Source of the DNA: Ceratothoa steindachneri
Lineage: Eukaryota; Arthropoda; Malacostraca; Isopoda; Cymothoidae
Direction of reading: 5' to 3'
Assembly: GCA_963969495.1 (NCBI GenBank)
Contig: OZ018337.1
Coordinates: 84,976,777-85,040,776, forward strand
Length of the DNA: 64,000 bases
Part shown: positions 11,228 through 23,655 of the stretch, piece by piece
Position numbering within the stretch: the stretch's first letter is position 1
Layout of the letters: every line of letters begins with the position of its first letter
Position numbers and translations under genes: made by a program
The notes under the pieces: model-generated
The model's input: only the letters and a program-made list of their open reading frames with translations
Database searches by the model: none
What the model was told of the DNA's origin: nothing

Positions 11228-12660
11228 AATGTCTTAATTCAAACGCTTTCATAAGCAAGGGCAGATCCTAGTCTTGTCTGGGAAAGATTTAATCGCTTAT
11301 GCGCAGGAATAGAAATGTACCGAGAGTAGCAAAAGTAGAAGAAATAAAAGCACAGAGAGAAGCGAAAGAAAGAAAAGCAACGAAAGAAGCATGTGAGAGA
11401 AAAAGAAAAGCGCAAAGAAGACCAGAAGAGAAAGAAAGAATTAGGCAGCATGAGAGAGAGATAAGTGATGACCAAGTTGAGATAAACTCCGTACGATCTC
11501 GAAAAGAACAGGCTCAACTGCCCTCACTATGTAAAACTCCACGCATACAAGGATCGAGAAGATGTTTGCTCTTATTTAATACACTTCTACAAGATCTTCG
11601 AAGTCAACAATTGGGACATAGTATCAGATGGTGTCGCCCGGCTACTCTCAGTATTGAACTCTCGTCTTCGTGACATACTCATTTCCCTCCCTTTAGACGG
11701 CACCCTTGATTATTCAAGCCTAAAAGCAGAACTTCCTTTTTGGTATTAGCATGAATCCATAATTTTATAGGGTTAGATTCCGCTCCGCGTGAATACAGCC
11801 AAACCAAACCTACAGACAATTTGTATTCACGCTTTGGCGTAACGTCCAATTCTGGCTGGATTCCGACCAAGTAGAAAATGATTATGATCCAATAATTGAC
11901 TTCATTCCAAGGGATCAACTGATGTCGACCCTCCTTTGCGAACTAACGGGTCTTCATAGCGGACAGAAGAGCGTCCACTTTCAAGGAGTGTGTGGAAAAA
12001 GCTGACCTTTACGCTTCCAGTCATGACTTCTACACCAAGAAGGGCAAGAAAAATTATCCCCCCTCCACAAACAAGTTTGGGTTTAACTGACGCCAACTCA
12101 AAGGTAACAAGGGCTTCGTAAAAGTGCTAGCGCCGAGCAAGTACAGGACTCACCCGCCGCGAGAGCAAAAGGACGTTGAGCCCCCGTTACTACCCAATTG
12201 TATGTTTTAGGTGGGGCACCCCTAGGCACTTAAGTTACAATTGCCCCCAAATTTCTCAACTTATGACCTTGTCTAGTCACCTGGTCCAGTCATGACCTCT
12301 ACACCAAGGAGGTCAAGAAAAATTATCCCCCCTCCCCAAACAAGTTTAGGTTTAACTGACGCCAACCCAAGGGTAACAACGGCTTCGTAAAAGTGCTAGC
12401 GCCGAGCAAGTACAGGACTCACCCGCCGCGAGAGCAAAAGGACGTTAAGCCCCCGTTACTACCCTCCACGCCTAGCAACTACCTCCGTAGACCAATTGTA
12501 TGTTTTAGGTGGAGCACCCCTAGGCACTTAAGTTACAATTGCACCCAAAATTCTCAACTTATGACCTTGTCTAGTCACCTGGTCCACCAAATTTGTGCTG
12601 CCTCCTCGCCTAATCCGCTAACCGCATCGCCAGCGGCCTCTGCTCCCTCTTTTCAGGATC
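11228..12660 (+). pseudogene. Gag of element B, multiply broken
   Basis: The N-terminal LVLSGKDLIAYAQE matches the SLGLKETELNSFIKEK start of the gag at 43.0 kb. A KE-rich coiled coil follows (about 11320-11460), then ERIRQHEREISDD (compare EKIRAHERALSKDE in element C). Capsid remnants include RNVQFWLDSDQVEND (about 11840-11890; compare RSLQFWMESEGVENE). Near the C-terminus a zinc knuckle of the CX2CX4HX4C type reads CFRWSTPRHLSYNC, so the second cysteine is Trp. Many stops and frame changes occur. The gag tail is duplicated in tandem (12019-12585). Confidence 0.7.
12019..12585. repeat. Tandem duplication within gag B, 2 units
   Basis: Unit 1 (12019-12287) and unit 2 (12288-12585) both begin AGTCATGAC and end CACCTGGTCC. 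They are nearly identical except that unit 2 keeps about 30 bases (CCACGCCTAGCAACTACC...) missing from unit 1. Both carry the zinc-knuckle codon TGG in place of TGC, so that mutation preceded the duplication. Confidence 0.9.
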
Positions 12661-12689
12661 AGTAGGCAAATTTCCTGTTCAACAAGAGT

Positions 12690-13050
12690 TCCCCCGGTAG
12701 GGTCCAGTTTAAAAATAGGGCAGTAAATGGTTGCCTTGTGTCAACCTTGGTTAGAGATACAGGTTACACCTGTATAGTAGTATCCGACAAACTACTACCC
12801 CCCGTAAGCCCATAGCATAACAGATTCGCTTTTGTGCATGGCTTTTTAGGTTTAGGTCGTGCAATTAGGTTCCTTTTGGTACGGTGCCATATTCAGTGCC
12901 AGTACTTCACTGGATGGGCCGAGGTAGTCGCAGCCCAAATAAAATTCCACTGCATCTTTATCTGACAGAATGCACAGCTCTCCCCAAACCCAATTTCTCA
13001 GCCGGTCGTTACACGGGACCAGGCCAAGAAGGATGTAAGATTCCGGTACT
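12690..13050 (+). pseudogene. Retroviral-type aspartic protease, element B
   Basis: The translation shows STLVRDTGYTCIVVSDKLLP, with the DTG catalytic triplet at 12756-12764. It is followed by RCHIQCQYFTGWAEV, matching the protease of element C (STLVRDTGCTGIVVSDKLLP, RCHIQCRYFTGWTEV). The usual residue after DTG is Ala or Ser; here it is Tyr. Stops lie downstream. This enzyme would cleave the Gag-Pol polyprotein inside particles. Confidence 0.7.
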
Positions 13051-13600
13051 CTTATCGTCCCCAGACATCGACCTCGCCACTAATGTTCAATTTGCTGAGG
13101 CGCAGAAGAATTGCCCACATTACAACCCTTGTGGGAAAAAGCAAGGAAAAAGGAGCCTGAAAAGTTGTAAGGCAATCTGAAGATCGAATACACCGTAAAG
13201 GATGCGTTATTATACCGTTCTTCTGTTGAACCAGAGAATCCTCCGACCAACGCATTGTGTCTGCCGAGAACGTATATTGAACCCATTCTCAAGATGGCTC
13301 CTGATGGTCTATTGGCCAGACATTTCGGTCATAACAAAACGGCACATCGAGTTTTCCAATATTTATTTTGGCCAGGCGCGGCCCAAAGAAATTATTGACT
13401 TGTGCAAGTCCTGAGACCTTTGCTAGAAGGTCACTTCCAAAGGGCGTGTAGCCTGCGCCCCCTTTCAAAAGACCTCGAAAGTGGCAGAGCCCTTCGCCCG
13501 GGTCTCAATCGATCTAATAGGCCGCATCCGTCCCCCGTCAAGGGAGGGAGACTCCTATCCCGTTGAACTCTTGTGTCTGGTCTAAACGGTGTGCGTTGAA
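13051..13600 (+). pseudogene. Integrase N-terminal part, element B
   Basis: Fragments in shifting frames correspond to the HHCC zinc-binding region (about 13090-13440). The start of the catalytic core follows: GRVACAPFQKTSKVAEPF, then RVSIDLIGRIRPPS at about 13498-13540. The first catalytic Asp (IDLIG) is retained here, whereas element C has Asn. The core stops being alignable after about 13560, and the second and third catalytic residues are deleted. This segment precedes the RT/RNase H remains. Confidence 0.65.
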
Positions 13601-13632
13601 GCAGACTATGAGTATCCCGTGCCGTTTTTTCC

Positions 13633-14222
13633 TTCCCCCTAAGCGGAACCTAGCTCCGACTTGGACGTAAACCTCAATCTCACCCCTAATGAGAGGGCTC
13701 AATTGCTTGCCTTATTGGAAGGCTTTTCCGTGTAATTCTATCGTCGTTTTATTTTGAAACTCGCGGCCATAACCTCGCCCCTTAACGACATGCTTAAGAG
13801 AACGCCCACCGATCCAATTATTTGGACCACTGCCGCGGAAGATCGCTTCAACCAGTTAAAGGACAAACTAATCTCTGCCCTATTTGGAGATTACCGAATC
13901 CTAATAAAACTTTTGGGGTTTGTACCGATGCCTCCCAGGATCACCTAGGTTGTGCTCCCATTCATATGATGACGATGGAGTGGGATATCCCTTAGGACAT
14001 GCTAGTAGGAAGCTGTCCCATATCGAAAAGGCGTATGCCACCATAAAGCTCGAAGCATTAGCCATAGTGTGGTCTATTTGTAGGTTTAGGATGTATCTCA
14101 TAGGTAAATATTTTATTTTAGAAAGTGATCACAGACTCCTGACGTATTTAAAAAACTGTAAGAGCCAAAATAGCCGTTTTACAAGGGAAAAATTTATCGA
14201 CATGGAATTTTTTTCCAGATGA
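13633..14222 (+). pseudogene. Pre-RT, RT thumb and RNase H remains, element B
   Basis: A pre-RT segment (LNLTPNERAQLLALLEGF, about 13672-13728) is followed directly, after a stop, by RT connection sequence (FYRRFILKLAAITSPLND...). The palm with the YxDD box is therefore deleted. RNase H follows with frameshifts: YPLGHASRKLSHIEKAYATI, KLEALAIVWS (catalytic Glu) and LESDHRLLTYL (catalytic Asp), ending near 14222. The canonical order within RT-RH is kept. Similarity to element C (SRKLLSREKAYATIEIEALA) is strong. Confidence 0.75.
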
Positions 14223-15560
14223 AATAACACTCAAGGGCTTCACATTGTTCCTAAGCATGAGGGGATACAATAGGTTTTTAAGTAGTTTATAATTCACTCT
14301 CTTGCGTGACCATTTTATTCATGAAACCGACCACAAGGCAGACTACAGTATAATATAATACGAATTATTACTTTGAGCGTACTTAATATGGCGTTTGGGA
14401 GATAGGAATAATTTGACTGACAAGATTTTGGGGTTTTAAAAATCTGTGAATGAGAAATGGCTAAAACTTTCCAGTCTCTAAGTTTAATAATCAAACTTTA
14501 GCGGAGGCGTCATGCCAAACTTATTAACTTGTCATCACTGGAATTTGGAGTTCATATCTTTCTATATAACAATAGTTCAGTGATAATTCTTTGGTAAAAT
14601 TTTCCTCAAATGGTAGGTGGAATGAAAGAGAATGAAATTGCAATACTTGAGTTTTTCATGATGAGTAGTTAACACATAGTAAGTAGCTACCTCGATTACT
14701 TTGATTATATCCAGATTAAATTCAGTGGAATGATGATACCCGTATATATGTATATTATATGTGAAATAAAAATTCGATTTAGCATTTGAAGATTCTTGAA
14801 CTTTCAAAACGCATAAAAAGTGGTAAAGGGGGTGGTGGATCTATAAACATTTTACTGCCATAAATATTGGATTTAGGATTTAAGGAAGGAATAAAATGGA
14901 CAGCTGCCCGATCTTTGTGGACTCAGATGGCTGGGCTATAAATATATGTACGTAAGAAATAAGTATTATAAAAAGTAAATACCTGATAACATTATTGTGA
15001 CCAAGATGGCACTCATGACTAGGTAAGCACCCTTTTAATTACCAATTTCCAACATTTATTTCTGTTAACAGCTTACCAATTAAATATCTTAAATTGGAAT
15101 GCTATTAATGTTTGTATGTGATTAACATTATTAATAGATATGTTCAACGCATCCAATTAAGATTTGGCAACAATTTGATCTTTCACATCATCACATGCAA
15201 ATTAGCTATCTGGCAGGAAACCCCAATAACGGTGATGGATTTATTGCTTGTTCGGACTAACCTCATTTGCTCAGTGGGCCGTTAAATAGGTAATCCATTC
15301 CAAACCACAATGGCACGAAAGAGGCTACTGTTCTAATAAATGTAAATTTTAATTATATTAATTTGTTTCATAAATTTACTTTGAATAAATTTGATGCATC
15401 ATAATTCATCTCAGCTCAGTGAGCTCCTTTGCCCTGCTCCTTTACACTAATTAGTTCTTTTAATCAAACTTTATCCACACAAATCGCGTTATACTCAATA
15501 CCAGATTTAGATTTTAGACGGGATAAAAGATCGCATTAGGAACAAATAGTTACGAAGTTA
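14223..15560. other. A+T-rich stretch, nothing recognised
   Basis: No 3' LTR of element B, gene or repeat was recognised. The minus-strand frame at 14577-14807 looks random. Confidence 0.5.
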
Positions 15561-17430
15561 AATTTTGCGAATCCAGGGTAATACTTGGGGGGCGCCAGTT
15601 ATGTGGGTGTTAGGTAAATGGTATGGTGGACGACAAGGTTACCAGTTATGCGGGTCCTGATAAAGGTAAATCAATTTTATGTGAATGAAAGAGGTTTCCG
15701 TAATAACCACCTTATAAGGGCGCGACGAGTTCCAGATTATAGATGAAGGGTGGTTGTGGGGGATGCCCCTCGAAGGATCAGCATGAGAAAAAGCCCCCCG
15801 GAATATCCCTTCAACCCCTTTGCTCCAAACCACATGTTTCTTATCGTGGTAATTTTAGAATCCTCGAGAAGGAAGCAGTCCCACGTTGAGTCGGTCGACC
15901 TAGAACTATTTGATTATTCGGGACGCACCTCGCTCTTCCTTCCTCGCAATAACGGCTAATTATCGCCCCAATGCCTCACAGGAATTTACTTCCCCCGCGA
16001 AAGCGTCCAGACAAACCCATCCCCATATCCCGAGGAAAACTTTGCTGTCCGATCCAACTCGTCATCTCGAAGTAAGTTTGCATAGAGTGATGTCGACAAT
16101 CCTCTGGGGATAGCCGTGCCCTATGGCTATCTATCAGACCAGCCACCTGACTATTTAACACTGCGTCCCCCATTCCTCGAGGAGAGTGAGAGTCTAATAG
16201 TCTCTCCTTTGATACCGTTTTGGCTGTTCCCCCTGGGAAGTTGGGCAACCTCTGTTCGAGTCGTAACTCGTCGTTAAGATCTCACCAGCAGATCACCCTC
16301 CATGTAGCTTTGGCACATGTTCAAAGCCTATCGAGCCACCTTCTTCCCGGAGAACTGTGCCGCCCCCCTGATCTCGTAACTCCTTTAAGACTCCCGTTTC
16401 CTTTTTCTAAAACTCTGTGCTGAGCCGCAGAACCAACTCGTATTTGAGATTCCATCTCTCTGGAGCAGAAAAAATCTGGATCCTCAACAAGAAGTACTCA
16501 AACTCCCTTCTCAGGGCCCTCCTCGTTACGTCTCACAGAAGTATCTCCTCGAAGACCTGTACCTTTGTTCTCACCCCTCTCGAATACCTTTAAGCTTCAA
16601 TGTAACGCGATTTTGCTTTGTAATACCCTGGTTACACCACCCGTCAATCGTCACTTGCATCCCCTTTTGAATTGATTTCCCGCTCAAACTTATTTATTTC
16701 CATTGGTCGAATTAACGATAATTTTTCACTTCCTGCTTAGCTTTGTCATATTTTAAACTATGACGATCCAATTAAATATCCTCATTGAGCAATTTGTTCA
16801 CCTTTTTGTAAATATATATTTCCCCGTTTATTATATATGTTAAATATATATTTTGGGGTAAACGCGGTCTATAATTCAAGGAGGCAGTCTTCCACTCCTT
16901 TAATTGCCCCAAAGCATATCGCAGGAGGCCTCGGGTCGGCTATCAACCCGTGCTTGTGTATGCGCCATTGCTCTGAGCGGGTCTTCACAGGCATACCTCG
17001 ACAGTGGTGTTACGGCGAATTATTTTTCTGACTCAAAAGATAAATGCTTTCAAAATGTGGTCTTCTACTTGGATGGGCTTACCGAAAATAAACTCTATTC
17101 TAATAACGGAATATTATGTTGCAGGCGGTGTGACATAGAGTGTACTAGGCGGGAACTAATAGTCTATATAATATCAACGCAACTAGGAGTTAAGGGCGAG
17201 ACAAGACTCAGTGGATTCAAAACAAGAGCGTGAAAGCGAGTGAAGTCGTTACGAGTGAATGTCTTAATCAATGAATCAAATAGGAATCCCTCTTTGACTC
17301 TCCTTCTTCATATATGCGCTCCTAATGCAGAGGGCGTACCCTGAAAATGCCCTATGGATGACCTACTTCCGTTGTGATCGTTTTTTCTATACCCCTGAGG
17401 CGCAGCTAGGAAGCCTGCGCACGGTGTGTA
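15561..17430 (+). other. Unidentified G+C-rich island, possible retroelement remnant
   Basis: The composition is like the LTR and gag islands. In the frame opening at 16904, AYLDSGVTANYFSD (Asp at about 17000) resembles the LDSGAT-H-F signature of copia-type aspartic proteases, followed by NNGIL and DIEC at plausible spacing. No gag zinc knuckle, integrase or RT was recognised, and the upstream part (15.6-16.8 kb) is full of stops. It may be a decayed copia-type or other LTR element, but the evidence is one motif. Confidence 0.3.
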
Positions 17431-19499
17431 CATTTACATGCTTAAAATCTTATTTGTGTAATTTTATATGATTGTCGCTGCATCACCTCTTACGTTAAAC
17501 AACTGTGTTTACCTGGGCTCCTGATTAAAACATCCGTCTTTGATAATTCTATCTTGACACAAATTGGGGAGTTTTATTATAGAAAGTGTTTAGCCATTTT
17601 CCTTTGCTCCTTCTTATGTCTAACGATCGCTTGCCTATATAAAAATATATATAAACCTTTACAAGCCCTATCATATTTATACGCTATGGGAAACCACAAA
17701 GACTTCGTTCTACGGTCGCTGTTGAGTGTCTAAACACAATACTCCAAACCCCTGGTGCCTTCTGGCTCACCACCGAATGTTATTCTGTACTTTATGTGCA
17801 TTTCATTATCTGGTGTGGGGATGTTGTTACCGAATCAAGAGACAAATGTTTCATCCAACCTATGACTACGAACCAAAATGGCCGCCAGCCCAGTTCTCAT
17901 TTAGTTCTTTGTTTACTTTGCATTTTGATTTGTTTACAGGCGAATTAATTTATGAGTAATTATAATTGACATATTTAGCGCTGCTTTGCCACTGCACCTA
18001 TTTTAGCTTTAAGAATAGTAGCAGCCATTTGCCACCATGTGATAAGTGATTTATGAATGAGTAAAATTGATGAAAGTGTGAGTGAAATAGGGAAGAGTTG
18101 TGCAGCAAGATGGCATTCAGACTGCCACAACATTCTTAATATGACAATATTGATCCCACACCATTAAATTCATCTGACACAAACTCTTTATTACCTTTTA
18201 TGTTTGTTTCATAGAGTGAAGCGGACTAAAACATTGGTCCATGACCTTCCCGCTCATTACCATCATTGACAGCGGCCCTCTATCCAGGATTAGTCAGGGA
18301 CATTTATCTACACTCATACAGAACAATAAAACCCCAATATTTTTTGGAAAATATTATTGAGCCTTAGTGAAAATGAGAAATTTACGTGAAAATAATATCA
18401 GTGAATTAAAAGATTATTGACATAAAAAATTAAAGATGGACGCAACTTTGTCTCCCATATCATGTAAATACGATGAAATAATTACAAAAAAGATTACAAT
18501 AATGTAATATAGCTAAGTGATAGTATCTAAGATACCTTGAGATTAATTTCAATGCAACCTGAAAACTATGAGTAAAATATAAAATAAAATATTTATTATC
18601 TAATTTCCAACGGTCAGCTGAATAATAAGAGCCATTTCAAAGCATTCTCAGTTAGTATCAAACATTTGGAATATTTGCATTATATAAGCGTGCGCCTTTT
18701 ATCTAAACATGGCATCAATTATCCGGCTCTGATTGCAATTTCAGCTGTCACATCGAAAGATGCAAATCTATTTATCATTCTTTCCGTAGTTAAATCACTT
18801 TCAAATGAGCAAAAACAAAGAAACAGTACTGGTAATTACATAGAATTCATTATTTTGTTCCTATTATCTATTCGGTCTACGGTGAGAAATATGTCTCTCT
18901 AATTTCTTGTTTAGAAAAATTAAGGACCCATAAGCTTCTAGACGATTCACCAAAGTCCTAAGTGTTAATGAATTTGATAAGGAATTAGAGTAATGATTAA
19001 AAGTTGGGACGAAAATAAAAAGCAAGTAAATTATGAAAAAGGGGTCTAGCAAATTTCACGGAGGAAAATGAAGGATAGAGCAAAGTCATCACCGCTAACA
19101 TCTCGCTCTGGATGTATATGCTGAAATACTTTCTTGTGCTTATTATGGTCAGTAATTAATTAGCTCTGCTTCGAAAGCTTCTTAAAATAAGTGCCTACTT
19201 TACTTTGCCTTTTTTACGTGTCATTAGATGCTCTTGATGAGGATTTTAGTAGCAATTTGTATATTTATATTAAATCTTTTCTCTGTGTGAAGATAATTTT
19301 AAGATAAATAAGAACTAGTGTTTGATTAAGCATAAGATAATAACCTGTTCAAAATCAGTCTAATTCGGCTCGTGTGTTTATTTTAACGTTATGTCGACCA
19401 TGTTCATCATTTATTGGAATATAATAAGATAAATAAATCGGAATCCTATCAGATGATTGACTAGTCACTAGAATGAATGCAGGTTAAGTTCACTGTCGA
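17431..19499. other. A+T-rich stretch, nothing recognised
   Basis: Only short frames without domain character occur (for example 17726-17959 and 18666-18902). Confidence 0.5.
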
Positions 19500-20870
19500 G
19501 GTTTTGTGAGGGGGTAATCCCAGTCCCACTTCCTGGACATATATATATTAATGCACCAAGGTGAAGTAGAGGTAAAGTATATTCATTGCACCTAGCGTAG
19601 CCACTTCCGGTGAATAAGAATAACCTCGGTGCTTCCCTTTTCATCACAATTAAGTTAATGATCCCCTGAGTGTGTTCTCACTCAGTAAAAGCCAGTCATG
19701 GGTGGAGCTGTGTAATATCGAGATTTAAGCCAGGGGATTGCCTTTTAATTTTCAAAGAATTGTCCAAAATAGTTAAACACAAAGATACCAAAGGAATCTT
19801 TAATGTACATGGATTAGAAATATGAAACAGCGTATATAGGTATAAATAGAATTAATCGTGCAACTGAATAAGTAAGTCTTTAAGGGGCGTGGGGATTACA
19901 CTTGAAATTACTCACTAGGATGCTTGCCTCTTAATGGCACCCGACAGAATGAATTTAATAATATTATTGAATTAATCACTAAATTAATCAATTATAATAC
20001 TCGAGGTTATAAGTTCGGGGTTGGAATTTTAGTTAACGAATAAACTGGTGAATTAGCGGAGGGAATATTTCACTTTAACGACATGTTTGAGTTCGTAAGT
20101 ATTTTGAGAATGCCGGTTAAGATCTTCTTTTGGTGACGATGATCGCACTTAGTCCGGCATTCCAAGGTTACCGAATGAGAAAGCAATCCTAGACCGGTGA
20201 TATAATGATCCTATGTCGGATCACGAAGGCGAGCCAAACTGTGGCTCAAATTGGAATTCTTCTTCAAAGTGCCTGTCCGATTATTTGGATCCTGAAGTGG
20301 GTAGCCAAAACCGATTACCTAGCTACGTCTACGGTAATCCGCAGAGGGAGGTCCTTTGTAACTTCTGACTCTGAAGGTAGGGAGGATTTGCGAGAAGTTT
20401 GGCACCTACAAGTACCGTGACGGCAATACAAAAATTACCCGTTTTTTTTTCTTACAACGGTCGAACTCTTTCCTTTGTGGGACTAGCTCTCCACACTCAA
20501 CGTAGGTCCAAGATCTTCTGAATGACTCCAGGGAGAAGTTTCTCTTTGATTTTCCTCACGAGAAAAAATCGGGAGAGAGCACCGAATTCTCATAAAATCC
20601 GTATCTCTGCGCGAAAGAGCTTTTCATCTGTTGCCAGACAAAGTAAATCCTTCACACTTTCGAGGTATCCTTGCTCCACCTCGCGGTTTACGACGAAGGG
20701 AAAACTCGGCTCTTCATCGGTTTGAGTATCTTTTAGCGGCAGACATTTTCCTGACCGACCGGCCGCAAATTTGGTTGTCTCTTTAGTGTGAAAAGGGACG
20801 TAGGGAAATCGAAGCGAAAGGCGAATTTGGAATAGCGGATGGACTCGCAGCTTGTGTCAGGTTATATCTG
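19500..20870. other. Unidentified G+C-richer island, possible old LTR
   Basis: The G+C content rises gradually from about 19.5 kb and is highest at about 20090-20860. An A+T-rich inset (19950-20000) contains possible poly(A)-signal sequence. This resembles the layout of LTRs elsewhere in the window. No TG/CA boundary, target duplication or coding similarity was found. Confidence 0.25.
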
Positions 20871-21561
20871 CGTGCACTAATGTACGTGGTATTTAGAATT
20901 CTCCATCCACCTATATCACTTTTCACTCAGTTTAGTTGCGAAACACACGCAATCACAAAGAAAATTATAGAAAGCTCTTCTGGCCAGATTTCATTGGCTT
21001 GGGTGAAATTGATGGAATAGTGTTAGGTTTTGCAGATGTATGGTGATGAAAAATAATAGTTTGATTATCTTTCCGCAACCATAGATACACAAACATATAT
21101 ATATGGAGGTATAGGCAAAGGTGACTAGGTTAATGTAAAAAGTTAGATTTTCTATTCGTTACTAGGTAGGTAGTTTTATTTAAGTTTCTTCTCCTCTTAG
21201 GACCTTAATTTTTTAAATTTGACTGAATATCCGGTTTAAAATTTTTAATATTAATTCATTTTAATATTCGTCTCTTTGAAGTATATAAAGACCAGGCAAT
21301 GAATTTCCCACTTCCCCCTACGGTTTCGAACTTGCGCTTCGCTACTAAGATTAAAAAAGCAACCATGGTTAAATTTTTATACATTTTCGGAACTTCGCCA
21401 ATAATAATAATTTCAAAAGGAAATCATAACTAAATTTACCTCCTTTCAAAATATCACAAGCTAAAATATAGAGTTATAAAAGAAGAGGATATATAAAAAT
21501 AAATTTTCCGAACTTCACCGGTGATTTGTAATTCTTTGATATTTAAAAAATTCACAAAATT
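20871..21561. other. A+T-rich stretch, nothing recognised
   Basis: No gene or named repeat was seen. Confidence 0.5.
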
Positions 21562-21745
21562 TTAATACTTACGGCCGTATGCTACGAAAAATGTGAAATG
21601 CACTTTTATTCGTTTTATTGTAGCTTCACAATTATTTCTAAATTTATTATACGCAAAAGGCTAAAAGGTAAAATACTTTAAAAAAATTGTTCTTTGCTTA
21701 AATGTTCCTTTCACATTTGTTTTAGCATACGGCCGTTAGTATTTA
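21562..21745. repeat. Foldback (inverted repeat), possible MITE core
   Basis: The left arm (about 21562-21600) contains CTTACGGCCGTATGCTACG and AATGTGAAA. The right arm (about 21700-21745) contains TTTCACATTTGTTTTAGCAT + ACGGCCGTTAGTA, its reverse complement with a few mismatches. The arms are about 40 bases and the A+T-rich loop is about 100. Weaker symmetry continues outward. The size suits a small nonautonomous DNA element, but no flanking target duplication was identified. Confidence 0.7.
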
Positions 21746-23009
21746 TTTCTGGACTTTTTCATTTTGTTTTTTTAATATTTTAAAAGACTTATTATAAATA
21801 ACTTTGTTAAATAAAACATAAGTCATAAAAAAACTAAGATGAATTTATTTTTCAAATACGCCCAAAATCCCCTTTTTTAAATTATAGAGTTAGTGGTGGT
21901 GATGATGATGATTAATTGAGCTGAGATTTAAATAATATAAAAAAGATAACTATATCAAGTTGACTGGTATCTTATCAAAATTTGTTGGTTCATAGAGAAT
22001 CTTTCACGAAAATATAAAGTTAGCACACTCGTCACAATAATTTATAGAATTAGTGTTTTTATGCCAAAAATAACAATATTATTATTCACAGGGAAGACAA
22101 AACATGGTTTTCACGAGTTAGTTTAAAGGGGATTAACCTTTACATTTGACGGAAGATTTGAAGAAACCCTTTTCACAATTCTTGTCATATAGAATAAAAT
22201 AACAAAAGTTAATCTATTCAAGAAAAAATGTTTTTCTTAGACAAATTTAAGCTATTTTCTGCACTAAATAATTAGTTCCATTTACAACCGTAATAAAATA
22301 ACAGTTACGTTTAATAAAAGTTTTCTTCACTGGAAAAGCAATGAAAAATATTGGATAATGACAAGATCTTTTTCCGCACAAATTTATTTATCTCTTCTCT
22401 CGCGACATCAAAAGCAAAGAAGAGAAACGCAAATTATTCGCCACATCGCGAAATTCCAAGATTTTAAATAAATGTGCTGAGTTATTTCAACTGGAATAAC
22501 GAGGGATTGAAGGAATTAACCCAAATCTCCCATTTAAGCCACCATGACTTTATTTCGTTCGTGCCCCAGAATTGGACATAAAAAAAACGTCTAACCTTTA
22601 ACCTTAAAGAAACAAAGTTGTACGTAAAAATGATGGTTACGACATCTTCGAGAAGATGCGGGCTGACGCAGACATTTATTCACCCATTATCTAACTACAC
22701 AATAAATAAGATAATCCGTTTGAGAAATACAGACACAATTATATGTTAAAAAACTACATAATTCTAAAGATTTACTTTGCTTAAAACCTTTATTCAAATG
22801 AGAAAGAAAAGTTAGTTTAACCGAAAGGTTTGCTAAATAAATAAATATATATATTGATCGGTTTCTATGACAAGAAAGAATAGAAAGTATAAGGGCAAAC
22901 CACAAGTGCTATAAGTTTTTTCAGTACTGACGTTTTGCTACTCTTGAGCTTCCACAGAGTAACAATAAATTAAGACTTAAAAAATATAAGCCCGCGCTCC
23001 CGGGATCAT
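21746..23009. other. A+T-rich stretch, nothing recognised
   Basis: A GTGGTGATGATGATGAT trinucleotide run lies at about 21895-21912, after AAATTATAGAGTTAGTG. The same 17 bases recur at about 54890. Confidence 0.5.
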
Positions 23010-23092
23010 ATATATTTTTTTATCTCTCTCTCTCTCCATTTCTCTCTCGCCATTTTTTTCTCTCTCTCTCTCTATATATATATATAATATGT
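23010..23092. repeat. (TC)n/(TA)n compound microsatellite
   Basis: CT-rich runs at about 23023-23074 pass into a TA run ending near 23090. Confidence 0.9.
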
Positions 23093-23577
23093 GAAACTAT
23101 TATTTACCGCTTCATTGATTTCATAACCTCGTGGAAAATGGGCTAAAGTAGGCAGCCCTAACGTCTTTATTATTTAAATAAAGTTCTTTTATTTATGCTG
23201 CAATCACAGAGTAAGTCGTCTTTGAGTTAAATTTCAACTAAAGTTTTTCTCATGAATTTACATTTTTGGGATTATGGAAAAAAAGTGGTAATAAATTTGT
23301 TAAAACCCAAGACGACGAACAGCGCTACCACAATATGAGACGATTTGCCATGAAGCCTAAGGGAATGTATCATTATGTAGGTTTACCAATGTAGAAATGT
23401 TGGCAATGATTATCTTATATTGAAGATTTTTGTAAAATAAAAATCCGGGATCAGAATTCTAGACAACAAATGAGGACAAAACTGATATTTATTATGCATA
23501 TTTATATTTCGAATAAATAATTACATTACAAATCATAGGAAGATATAGGAGTACTAGATTCTACTGATCAAAGAAGA

Positions 23578-23655
23578 GCTCATGCTAGTCGAGTGGATAC
23601 GGCGTTGGTTTCCCCACGTCGCGGTACGGGGTTCGATTTCGAATCCGGCATGAGC
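23578..23655 (+). promoter_or_regulatory. tRNA-like head with internal Pol III promoter boxes
   Basis: The 78-nt tRNA-like domain has a perfect 8-bp acceptor stem but imperfect anticodon and T arms. The T-arm region GGTTCGATTTCGAATCC is irregular. It is better read as a SINE head than as a working tRNA gene. Confidence 0.6.

Noticed and set aside
23578..23655. Functional tRNA gene
   Set aside because: The acceptor stem is perfect, but the anticodon and T arms do not fold cleanly, and the sequence continues into a SINE body with a second diverged copy elsewhere.
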